From: Theocolax elegans
Lineage: Eukaryota > Arthropoda > Insecta > Hymenoptera > Cerocephalidae
Assembly: GCA_026168455.1 (NCBI GenBank)
Contig: CM047426.1
Location: 72,691,986-72,755,985, forward strand
Length of the DNA: 64,000 nucleotides
Direction of reading: 5' to 3'
Shown here: piece by piece, positions 1-9,054 of the stretch
How the letters are laid out: each line of letters begins with the position of its first letter
How positions within the stretch are numbered: position 1 is the stretch's first letter
Program-made: the position numbers and the translations under genes
The notes under the pieces: generated by a model
Told to the model about the DNA's origin: nothing
What the model saw: only the letters and a program-made list of their open reading frames with translations
Database searches by the model: none

Positions 1-1019
1 CTCAAGGTTACCATAACCACTTATATTCTATTGTTTGTATGTAAACGGATAATAATTATCCCTGAATTTTAAAAATAAATAAATAAATAAATAAATACAT
101 TATTTTCAACCTCAGTATGGACGAAACCAAGATCACGAGATATTTCTATATAAAGATACAAAGTATAAAGAAATGTTTAAATTTTAATACAAATATTGTA
201 AAATATATATAAGTATATATATATATATATATTTAATTAGTTGCGCGATGTTTAATTATAGGTGAGAAACATGATTTTAAGATTTATAATTATTCGAAAG
301 GAACTTTGTGACCATGAAATACACTTGTTTCTATACAAAAGATTTATATAGGTGTTTACTCTATTTTATTACTTGATGCATATTAATCTCAATTTTGATG
401 GTAAAGTAAGGATGATTAAAAATTCGTTTATTTTAAAATAATTAATTAAAGTAATTAAAAATTAAATTTAAAAATTAATTCGTTCGTTAATTTTAAAAAA
501 TTTGATTCGTATAAGGACTTTGGAAATCTAAAAAAAAATGGTTTAGTGTACGCAATAAAATGTGATATGAAATATTGATAAAACATTAATTTTTATAAAA
601 CTATATAACAAATTATTAAATCTTTTATCAGATAAAGTTTTTTAAACTGTGATTAGAAACCATACTTGCGAATGTTGACACCTTCGTGGAAGGTGTTTTA
701 TAAATTACTATCTAGAGACACAAATTGAACACTAAACATGTAATAATAACGAATTATTAAATCTTTTAAATATGTAATCTTTCTGTTAAATACATTTTGT
801 TCGTTCTCAGAAAGCATTTAACAGTTTCAAACAATTATTATTTTACGAGTATTCGATGGAATATTTAATTTATGATGTTTTGTTCACATATCTGGATCTA
901 TTGGAAGACAAAGTTAGAGGGAAAAAGGATTAGTTAAAATTTAAATGGGCTACGAATTTAAATGTCAAATAAAAGATAAATTATGAACAGAGATACAACG
1001 AGATACAGAATAAACTTAC
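1..1019. other. AT-rich edge region, probable intron
   Basis: No convincing coding exon is visible here. It contains an (AATA)n run near 75-98 and a TA run near 215-230. If the exon at 1020-1158 is real, this is the start of its first intron, since that gene runs leftwards out of the window. Confidence 0.4.
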
Positions 1020-1158
1020 CTATAATAGGCCGATCGTTGACGGTCGAGTGCTTACGCTTGGCTGCAAACACATATTGATGATTATTAATAAGTAAAATGG
1101 CACACAGTAAGAGACCTGTTGAAATTTTAAAGTGTATATTATAAGCGTGTTTGTTCAT
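1020..1158 (-). CDS. First exon, probable gamma-glutamyl hydrolase (partial)
   Basis: This minus-strand exon begins at the ATG at 1158 and ends at a strong GTAAGT donor (GT at 1019-1018). It encodes about 46 residues: a basic N-terminus, a hydrophobic signal-peptide core (about residues 11-30) and then a short mature start ending NDRPIIG. In the secreted or lysosomal folate gamma-glutamyl hydrolase family the mature protein begins with a very similar RPIIG segment followed by an IL..Q stretch. The rest of the gene would lie beyond the left edge, and no continuation was found in the first 1 kb. An upstream in-frame ATG at 1221 gives a less signal-like start, so 1158 was preferred. The family call rests on one short motif plus the signal peptide and is an inference. 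Confidence 0.45.
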
Positions 1159-2505
1159 TTTTTTTTTTTGGTTAAACATCAATAGTGGAAGGCACTGACA
1201 GGAAAACTGTGAGATCAACACTGATATTTATATTGCCAGGGAGTCGAAGCTCTACCGACCTCTACACTTATCAACGGAAGCTAGCCATTATCAAAAATTA
1301 CACTTGAAGAGTGCTACTGTCTGATAAAACTACAATGTTTTTAAAGACATGTACAAACTAATTGATTTATGACGGAACGTAGGAATAATTTAAAGACTTT
1401 GGTACGATCGATAATAGAGAATTGTTAAAATTAGCAAATAGTATAAATTATATCTGTAAAAAGGACGTGAGACTTAACTTTAGAACTGTGGAAGAATTGC
1501 GACAAAACCGTAAATACTACAATGTGAAACTAAAAATTGAGTTTTTTAGATTTACACCGAGATATGCATTTAATTATTAAAATACCCAAAGTGACCCAAA
1601 GTGACTTATAGTGAAACTTTGAATATATTTACTATTTACTTACTCTAAATTTTATAATTTTGAAAGTTCATGTCTGGAATAATGAATGTACTTTTCCTAT
1701 CAACGCACCTGTTTCATAAAATATGCATATACACATGCGTAATAGTTGTATTACAATAGCAAAACGGACCATATACCGCAATGCGGTTGAAATATCCGAA
1801 TGGAGCAAGAGCTTCCGTTGCTCCAAAAATAGATGTGTCGCTAGACAGTGTCGGTATAGGCTACATTTTGATTTTCTCTTTGTCGAATAGTCTCCGAGAT
1901 GGAAATATCAACGCAACCTCTCGCACATACATATGCAGAACATGTAATTGTATCACTTTATCAATAGTGTGTAATATATTTTTTGTCGTTTAACGCTAAA
2001 TGTTACACTCTGTAACGGGCACAACTTTTAACAAAAGTTTAAACAACCAAACTTGATTAGATTTAAATAACAGCGGTCGATAACGTATTAATAAGCATCG
2101 ATCGATACACAATTATCTATCGACGATAAATAGATCGTTAATCTCAAATGGTAAATATATAGATATATATGTATATAAGTCAAATGTATGTTCACGCGAA
2201 TGAACCATTTAAGTATAATCGATGTCATACTTTATTATGATAAATTTAACTGTTTATTCATAGTTTATATTCAATACTTATGTAAATTTTATAAGAATAG
2301 AAAATTAGGATAATTAATAACGCTTCAAATGATATGCAACAACCAACAAATTTAATTATTCATTTATGTTTATTAAACATTTCAAATTTCAATAATGTAT
2401 AAAAAAGTAAATGCATTATAAAAATCTAAAAAAACTAAAGTTTGTGATAGATTTATCATTATTGTAAATTTTAAAGTTGAAATATTATTTAAAAAGTTAA
2501 TAACA
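1159..2505. other. Intergenic, no gene seen
   Basis: This stretch is AT-rich with a few small ORFs (for example 1781-1993, plus) that lack recognisable domains. The GC-richer patch at 1765-1930 could be promoter or repeat material. The last four bases (2502-2505, AACA) are the left target-site duplication of the adjoining LTR retrotransposon. Confidence 0.4.
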
Positions 2506-2866
2506 TGTTAAAGATTATTTAAACTAATTATGATGACGCTGGGATTTTAGGAATAAAGACGGATTTCACAAAGAATTAAAAGAAAAATGAGTGGAAGTTC
2601 GTAATTAATATAAATGTATTGATTTAAAACCAAAGTACAAATAAATAAACTGGACTTATTATTAAACAATTGATAATCAAATTTCAAACTAATAACTCTA
2701 CTCGTAAGTTTTACAATTCGCAGCTAGCTGCCCACAACCGTTACGATCGCTTCGCTCCGTCGAACTCTGAGTCTTTCTCCCCGCACGGGCCCGTCGACCG
2801 ACTCTCTCCCCTTCCCTACGCATGCGTACTAAGCGAATCTAGAACTTTAGAGTAGGAATCGTCACA
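2506..2866 (-). repeat. 3' LTR of the gypsy-type element
   Basis: This is the 361-bp partner of the LTR at 7819-8179. The gag-pol stop codon is about 143 bp away at 3010. The usual long purine tract does not sit directly against this LTR; the nearest purine-rich stretch on the minus strand (AAGGGA) lies about 25-30 bases upstream of it. Confidence 0.95.
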
Positions 2867-3009
2867 ATTCGGCCATACTGACCTTAGTTTGGTCCCTTCA
2901 AACGAATATCGAAACCTTGATTTAGTTAAAGATTTAATTAAAGAACACTAAAAATAATATTATAATACATATTTAAGCAACTAAGATACATTTTTAGAGA
3001 ATATATATA

Positions 3010-6000
3010 TTAAACGTAATCATCGAGCCTTTTAGGACGCTTTTGTACCCTTTTTGGCCTAGAGGGAATCTCTAATTTGTTATAATTATTGATTGATTCC
3101 GCGCTCTGTTCTTTAGATACCGCACCACTATTACAATTTGAAATTATTTGCTCGCCAGAAGGTACATTTTTCTCAAAATTACAAGTGTTGTCGTTGTTAC
3201 AATTTAGATTATCATTCGAATCGCTAGAATCGAAATCATCGCCCGTTTCGCTATCTTCGTTTCGCCCGAAACCAGTCCATATTTTCAATTGGCTAACATG
3301 AGCAGTGGTTTCAAAGCATTTATCGCTTGAATCGTTATTAAGTTTTCGAACGCGATAAGTATCGCTAGGGCATATTTCAACTATAACTAACGGTCCCTTA
3401 AAAACAGGCTGTAATTTAGTGGAGTAACCGGTAGCTATAGGGTTACTCGACATAAAAACAATATCACCAACTCCAAAATTAACATTAGTATTCCTATTTT
3501 TATCATATCTCTCCTTATATAATTCTTGTTCCTTAATAATACGTTTACGAATTTCGTCGCGAATTACAATCGGCGATTTATAAATTTCGCAATTTTCGGT
3601 CAGCATTCGCATTTGTCCTTCAGCAAACCTTGGCAAATACCCCAGTAAACATTCAAAGGGAGTTTTAAGGGTAATCGCACTCACAGTAGAATTAATGTCC
3701 CGCTCAATTTGTTTTAATTCGCGGTCCCACTCTCCTTCACCTACCGAAATAACTGAAGCTCTCATCGCTGCTAAAAGAGTTCTGTTTAATCTTTCGATTA
3801 AACCATTGGCCTGTGGATGCCTACTTGAATTAAGAGTATGCTTAATGCCATGTTTTAAGCAAAACTCTTGAAACGACAAAGAGGTAAACGAAGTTCCTCG
3901 ATCCGAAATTATTCTTTTAGGTGCACCAAATCTATCAATAAATTCTCCTAATCTTTTGATCGTAGATTTCGACGTTACATTGCAAACGGGTTTAACAAAT
4001 ACAAATCTCGTAAAATTGTCTATTAATCCGAATACATAAGTGTTACCTCGTCGCGTAGTAGGGAACGGCCCTAAGTGATCGATGTTTACAACGTCGAAAG
4101 GCTGCTTTCCCGGCGGGATAGGATGCAGCTCTCCCTGTCCCGGTCCAGTTTTTTTCTTTGATAAAATACATTCTAAACAATTAGATATATGCATTCGAAC
4201 ATATCGCCTTAACCTAGGGAAATAATAATAATTTTCTATTAATCGAGCAGTTTTTTCGAGACCGAAATGACTTTTAAAATCATGGTATTTAATAACTAAA
4301 CTTTTTCTCATTAATTTAGGAACGACGTACAATTCACGCTCGACCTCATCGCGTATAACCTTTTTATAAAGTAGACCACCTCGTAATACAAAGTTTTTAA
4401 CTCGTCGACGCTCGATATCATCTCTATCAGAATTATCTTTTCTTAAGATCTCCATCAATTCACGAACTTCCGGATCGGATCTTTGAAACAAACAAATTTC
4501 ATCTTCCCGGGTGTCTATTCGCATAACAGTATCATCGGTATTTTCACAAGCGCTTTTAACTGGAGCTCGCGACAAAGCATCCACGTGTTTCATGGCTTCG
4601 CCCTTATTATGCTTGATAGTTAAATCGAATTCTGACAATTCGCTCATCCACCTCGATATCTGAGCATTTTTAGTTTTCCATGCATCCATATGTATTAAGT
4701 TTAAGCAGTCCGTTCTAACAATAAATTTTAAACCGATTAACAAAGGTCTTAACTTGGATAACGCCCAAGCTATAGCTAAAAGTTCCAAACGCCCAGAATG
4801 ATATTTGGCTTCCGCCTCGGTGGTGCATCTGCTAATAGCGTAAACCAATTTTAAAGGCTCTTCCGTACGGTCCGACTGAAGAAGCATAGCACCTAAGCCT
4901 ACGGCTGACGCGTCAGTATGAAGTTCGGTTACAGAAGCACGAGGGTTGTACATTTTCAAAACCGGTTGTCTTACTAGTTTTCGCTTGATTTCGCTAAAAG
5001 ATTCGTTCTGCGCGCTATCCCAAATAAATTTTACATTCTTCTTTAAAAGTGAAGACAACGGGCGCGCTATATTAGCAAAGCCTGGAACGAATCGTCTAAA
5101 AAAGCTAGCGAGTCCTAAAAACCTTCGAACTTCGTGAACATCTTTCGGTCGAGGAAACATTTCGATAGCTTTAATATTTCGATTGCCGGGTTTCATTTCA
5201 CCTTTTCCCAATGTATACCCGAGGTACTCAACTTCCCGCATACCAAATTTACACTTAGAAAGATTCAAGGTGAGCCCAGCTTCGCTTAATAACATAAACA
5301 TTGTTTCTACGTTATTCAAAAACCCGGCCCAATCCTTAGCAAAAACAAAGAAATCATCGAAAAAGTTAACTAAAATACCCTGTCTACGCGCATTACCAAA
5401 AATTAAATCTATTAGTTTGGCGAAATATCTAGAGGCATTACAGAGGCCTAACATTGCTCGAGTAAATTCACCAGACTGAGTCTCAGTTACAAAAGCCGTT
5501 TTCGCTCGCGCTGATTCAGAAAGAGGCATTTGTAGATAGCCTGAAGCAAGGTCCATTGTTCCAAAAATTTCAGCGTCGTGAACGTGATCAAATAAATTAT
5601 CGAATTGTGGAATCGGATACGAAAGGGGTTTGGTAATCTTATTCAATCCACGATAGTCAACTATCATCCGCGCGCTTCCGTCTCGCTTCCTCACAACGAA
5701 CGCTGGACTAGCAAACTCGGAGCTTGTTTCGGTAACTATGCCCACCCTCTTGTATTCGTTGATAATATCGTCTAAATCATTGCGATCACGCGAACTCAAT
5801 CGATAAGGCTTTGCCCTGAAAACCGCATCTTTATCGACCTCAATGTCCATACTTAGTTTATCCGTAACTCCCAATTCACTAACGTTTTTCGCGAAACAAT
5901 GTCGATATTTATTTAATAAAGTCACTAATTCATTTTTTTGATCGTCGCTAACACAAACATCTGTGATAACTTCATCGTCGGAAATCAAATCTTCACGTCT

Positions 6001-7716
6001 CGTTAATAACCTATTTTCACTAACCGATAAAATACTTTTTCCTAATTTATCGCCGGTCGCGATATCCACTGATTTTTCACTAAGGTTAGCTATAGGGATC
6101 GAAACATTAACGGTATTTACTTGAGCATTAATAAAATTAACTTCGCCCGGTGCGAGACTAATAACCTCTTTCGACAACATTACATGTCCTGCGTCATAAC
6201 CTAATTTTTCGATGTCGCAGTCTGCGAAGGTGAGATCATGACCTACCCGTTTATACGTCAAATCGAGAGACTCGGTGAAAGGTCGTCCGAGAATAACATC
6301 GTATCGCTGCGCGGTGTCGGGTATAACCCTCAATGTTATTTTTCTCGGTTTCAAATTATCTAAACAAACAGTTTCACTTATAACACCCGGCGACTCTACA
6401 CTATTCGCGCCGAAACCTACCAAAACAGACCGAGAGTTGGTCATAACAAAACCTTCGCTTAAAACTACTGTCGCTTTTACGGTACATACGGAAGCACCCA
6501 TATCAATCTGCGCTTCAAGCTCAGAAGAACCGATTTTAATCTTGCGAATAAATTTTTGTCCGGACTCTACCTCATCGGTCGTATTTACTACAGAAATCTC
6601 CGGTATACTCGAAATAGTCGGTGCATTGAAACCTTGAAGGTTAGAATTATTACTAGCACAACGAGAAGCTATGTGCCCCGGTTTACGGCATACGTAACAA
6701 ATGATCTCGCGCTTTTCATTCTTACAATCTCGCGAAAAATGTCCGACTTGCCCGCAACGAAAACATTTCACCGTACTGCTCGACGACCGTTTGGAATCCT
6801 TGGGCGCTGAAGTCGCATCCTTCGAAGCTGTTGAGCCGCTCGTGATTATCGCCTTGTAGTCGCTGGTCTTGGCTGCCGACATCGCGCTAGTGTCAAATGA
6901 AGCGTTGTTGGTCGATCCGCCGATACGGGCGCTGCTCCGTTGACTGCGCTGTTCCACAACGCGCTCTCTTCGGCCATATTGAATCCTCTCTACTCTGACA
7001 ATATCTTGGAGCATTTCGTCGGTATTATCGTACGTTTTTCCGATCACATAATGCGCCAAATCACGTAACCAAAGTCCCGAAGCAACTTCGTCACGAATGT
7101 CACCGATATCGAAATCCAATCCGTCGCACAAAAATACCTTGTCCAAAATATAGTCTTGCACACTTTCTTTAACACCCTGCACTCGCGCCATCATAATTTT
7201 TAGTTTATCACTTTTAGAACGCGCAAAGGTAAAAGCAGATTCGAACGCGCTCTTGAATTCCAAGAATTGAGTGACCGTTGTCGACTTGGTCATCAGCCAT
7301 TTGTAGGCTCCCCCTCTCAACCTTGATTTTGCCACGCTAAATGCAAGGGACTCGTCCCAATTATATAAATTTTTGGCATTAATAAGCTCGGTGACCCACG
7401 CTCGCGCTCTTTCCGGACCTTCATTACCGTGAAATTCTCTAATGAGGCTTTGAACGTTACCTAAGGCCAGGGAAGGTCCTAATCCAGCTTGCTGATTAGC
7501 CAAGGTGTCACCTAGATGTCGAATAGCTCTTGCTAAAGATTCTTGGGGGTTTCCAATTTCTGAAGCACCAGAGTCAGTTTGGCTTGCTGCTTGCGATCTA
7601 CTTAATTCTGATTGTAATTCTCGAATTTTCCGCTCCCAAGCTTCCTTTTCTTGGAGGCGCCGCTCCCTCTGCCTATCAATTTCCGCCAAAGCTGCGGCTA
7701 AATCAGAGTTAGACAT
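3010..7716 (-). CDS. Gag-Pol polyprotein of gypsy-type retrotransposon
   Basis: This is a single 1568-residue frame with no frameshift between gag and pol. The gag part begins with a charged helical stretch (about residues 1-45), followed by a retrotransposon gag domain and two CCHC zinc knuckles at about 317-352. The aspartic protease active site reads DMGA (about 403), where DTGA or DSGA is usual. The reverse transcriptase covers about 640-860; its catalytic motif is FFDD (about 785) in place of YxDD. The RNase H segment starts near 934 with HTDAS. The integrase has an HHCC zinc-binding region near 1160-1190 and a DD35E triad (D about 1210, D about 1272, E 35 residues further). A C-terminal chromodomain is not obvious. 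The product would form cytoplasmic particles, copy the RNA and integrate the cDNA. The start ATG lies 102 bp from the 5' LTR. Confidence 0.95.
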   Translation of the reverse strand: MSNSDLAAALAEIDRQRERRLQEKEAWERKIRELQSELSRSQAASQTDSGASEIGNPQESLARAIRHLGDTLANQQAGLGPSLALGNVQSLIREFHGNEGPERARAWVTELINAKNLYNWDESLAFSVAKSRLRGGAYKWLMTKSTTVTQFLEFKSAFESAFTFARSKSDKLKIMMARVQGVKESVQDYILDKVFLCDGLDFDIGDIRDEVASGLWLRDLAHYVIGKTYDNTDEMLQDIVRVERIQYGRRERVVEQRSQRSSARIGGSTNNASFDTSAMSAAKTSDYKAIITSGSTASKDATSAPKDSKRSSSSTVKCFRCGQVGHFSRDCKNEKREIICYVCRKPGHIASRCASNNSNLQGFNAPTISSIPEISVVNTTDEVESGQKFIRKIKIGSSELEAQIDMGASVCTVKATVVLSEGFVMTNSRSVLVGFGANSVESPGVISETVCLDNLKPRKITLRVIPDTAQRYDVILGRPFTESLDLTYKRVGHDLTFADCDIEKLGYDAGHVMLSKEVISLAPGEVNFINAQVNTVNVSIPIANLSEKSVDIATGDKLGKSILSVSENRLLTRREDLISDDEVITDVCVSDDQKNELVTLLNKYRHCFAKNVSELGVTDKLSMDIEVDKDAVFRAKPYRLSSRDRNDLDDIINEYKRVGIVTETSSEFASPAFVVRKRDGSARMIVDYRGLNKITKPLSYPIPQFDNLFDHVHDAEIFGTMDLASGYLQMPLSESARAKTAFVTETQSGEFTRAMLGLCNASRYFAKLIDLIFGNARRQGILVNFFDDFFVFAKDWAGFLNNVETMFMLLSEAGLTLNLSKCKFGMREVEYLGYTLGKGEMKPGNRNIKAIEMFPRPKDVHEVRRFLGLASFFRRFVPGFANIARPLSSLLKKNVKFIWDSAQNESFSEIKRKLVRQPVLKMYNPRASVTELHTDASAVGLGAMLLQSDRTEEPLKLVYAISRCTTEAEAKYHSGRLELLAIAWALSKLRPLLIGLKFIVRTDCLNLIHMDAWKTKNAQISRWMSELSEFDLTIKHNKGEAMKHVDALSRAPVKSACENTDDTVMRIDTREDEICLFQRSDPEVRELMEILRKDNSDRDDIERRRVKNFVLRGGLLYKKVIRDEVERELYVVPKLMRKSLVIKYHDFKSHFGLEKTARLIENYYYFPRLRRYVRMHISNCLECILSKKKTGPGQGELHPIPPGKQPFDVVNIDHLGPFPTTRRGNTYVFGLIDNFTRFVFVKPVCNVTSKSTIKRLGEFIDRFGAPKRIISDRGTSFTSLSFQEFCLKHGIKHTLNSSRHPQANGLIERLNRTLLAAMRASVISVGEGEWDRELKQIERDINSTVSAITLKTPFECLLGYLPRFAEGQMRMLTENCEIYKSPIVIRDEIRKRIIKEQELYKERYDKNRNTNVNFGVGDIVFMSSNPIATGYSTKLQPVFKGPLVIVEICPSDTYRVRKLNNDSSDKCFETTAHVSQLKIWTGFGRNEDSETGDDFDSSDSNDNLNCNNDNTCNFEKNVPSGEQIISNCNSGAVSKEQSAESINNYNKLEIPSRPKRVQKRPKRLDDYV

Positions 7717-7797
7717 CTTGGTCGTATCTTCCTCGAAACGAACACTAATTCTCAGTTACAATTTTCTCACAAATCACTATCCTTGAACTGTTAGTAT

Positions 7798-7810
7798 ATC
7801 CCACTTCTGA
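7798..7810 (-). promoter_or_regulatory. Candidate tRNA-Leu primer-binding site
   Basis: Eight bases inside the 5' LTR, the minus strand reads TCAGAAGTGGGAT. This is complementary to the 3' region of insect tRNA-Leu just before its terminal ACACCA. Use of tRNA-Leu priming, offset from the CCA end, is from memory a feature of the mdg3/micropia-like gypsy group. The 13-base match and its position are seen directly; the tRNA assignment is inference. Confidence 0.5.
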
Positions 7811-7818
7811 ATTTAATT

Positions 7819-8179
7819 TGTTAAAGATTATTTAAACTAATTATGATGACGCTGGGATTTTAGGAATAAAGACGGATTTCACAAAGAATTAAAAGAAAAA
7901 TGAGTGGAAGTTCGTAATTAATATAAATGTATTGATTTAAAACCAAAGTACAAATAAATAAACTGGACTTATTATTAAACAATTGATAATCAAATTTCAA
8001 ACTAATAACTCTACTCGTAAGTTTTACAATTCGCAGCTAGCTGCCCACAACCGTTACGATCGCTTCGCTCCGTCGAACTCTGAGTCTTTCTCCCCGCACG
8101 GGCCCGTCGACCGACTCTCTCCCCTTCCCTACGCATGCGTACTAAGCGAATCTAGAACTTTAGAGTAGGAATCGTCACA
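7819..8179 (-). repeat. 5' LTR of the gypsy-type element
   Basis: This 361-bp LTR lies on the promoter side of the element, which reads leftwards. It is matched base for base by 2506-2866 as far as I compared. It starts TGTGACG on the minus strand and ends TTTAACA. The GC-richer middle section (about 8030-8130) contrasts with AT-rich flanks and probably holds the U3 promoter. Confidence 0.95.
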
Positions 8180-8217
8180 AACATTAATGTTATTAACAAT
8201 ACAAATTTAAATTGTTA

Positions 8218-8815
8218 ATAAAAATTTTAAAAACAACGAAAAAAACAGCTACTTAACAATGGATACGCAATTAAATTTACTTGAAGAAATACAAATGATC
8301 TTGATACCTACAAGGAAGATCGTACTTGTACAACTACGACAAGTTATTGTATGAAGCGAACAAGGTAGACTGGTCTAAATATTTTAATATGAATGATCCT
8401 AATGAAATCATAAAAACCATAATAAAGGATATACAAATATGTACTGATAAAGCTAAGTATATAAAAAAAAAATGTGAAAAAAAATAATATAAATCCTAGA
8501 AAAGACTGGATTACTAAAGCCATTATAACTTCTTGTAATAAGAAAGAAAATCTGTATATAGACAAAAATTGTATCCTAACAATGAAGAACTCAAAACACA
8601 ATATAAAACGATGTTAAAACACTTAATAAAATAATTATAGATGCAAAATTAAAATTTAATAAAAAATTGATTGAAGAAAATAAAAATAATCCTAAAAAAA
8701 CTGTGGTCATGTATAAATAATAAAATTGGTAGAACTAAAGCAAAAATAATACTTCATAAAGCAAATTAAAATGGATGATAAGTTAATAATAAAAAAACGA
8801 AAAGCATTTAAATTT
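8218..8815 (+). pseudogene. Broken tandem copy of non-LTR RT 5' segment
   Basis: About 590 bp here repeats, almost base for base, the segment starting near 8816. The match covers a small ATG region, the linker normally found between endonuclease and RT, and the first RT residues. This copy differs by many one- or two-base indels, mostly in A runs, and is closed in all frames. It ends abruptly where the text jumps back to the start of the unit. It may be a genuine tandem duplication or an unpolished long-read overlap joined in the assembly. Confidence 0.8.
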
Positions 8816-9054
8816 TAATAAAATTTTAAAAACAACGAAAAAACAGCTACTTAACAATGGATACGCAATTAAATTTACTTGAAGAAATACAAATGATCTT
8901 GATACCTACAAGGAAGATCGTACTTGTACAACTACGACAAGTTATTGTATGAAGCGAACAAGGTAGACTGGTCTAAATATTTTAATATGAATGATCCTAA
9001 TGAAATCATAAAAACCATAATAAAGGATATACAAATATGTACTGATAAAGCTAA

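Larger units (their letters stand above)
2506..8179 (-). mobile_element. Complete LTR retrotransposon, Ty3/gypsy type
   Basis: Two direct copies of a 361-bp LTR (2506-2866 and 7819-8179), which I read as identical, flank a single intact gag-pol frame on the minus strand. The LTR ends are TG...CA. The flanks carry a 4-bp direct duplication AACA at 2502-2505 and 8180-8183, as expected from integrase-mediated insertion. Domain order is gag, protease, RT, RNase H, integrase, which defines Ty3/gypsy (Metaviridae) rather than copia. There is no env-like ORF between the gag-pol stop and the 3' LTR. Identical LTRs and an open 4.7-kb frame argue for a recent insertion that may still be competent. Assembly collapse of the two LTRs cannot be excluded. 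Confidence 0.95.

Noticed and set aside
958..1221. Full 87-residue minus-strand ORF as a gene
   Set aside because: A consensus donor at 1019-1018 and a better signal-peptide ATG at 1158 favour a spliced exon; the remainder is intron read-through.
1781..1993. 70-codon ORF in a GC-richer patch
   Set aside because: No recognisable domain, no splice sites or context to support it.
2670..2855. 61-codon ORF repeated at 7983-8168
   Set aside because: It lies inside both LTRs and is antisense to the element; a by-product of LTR duplication.
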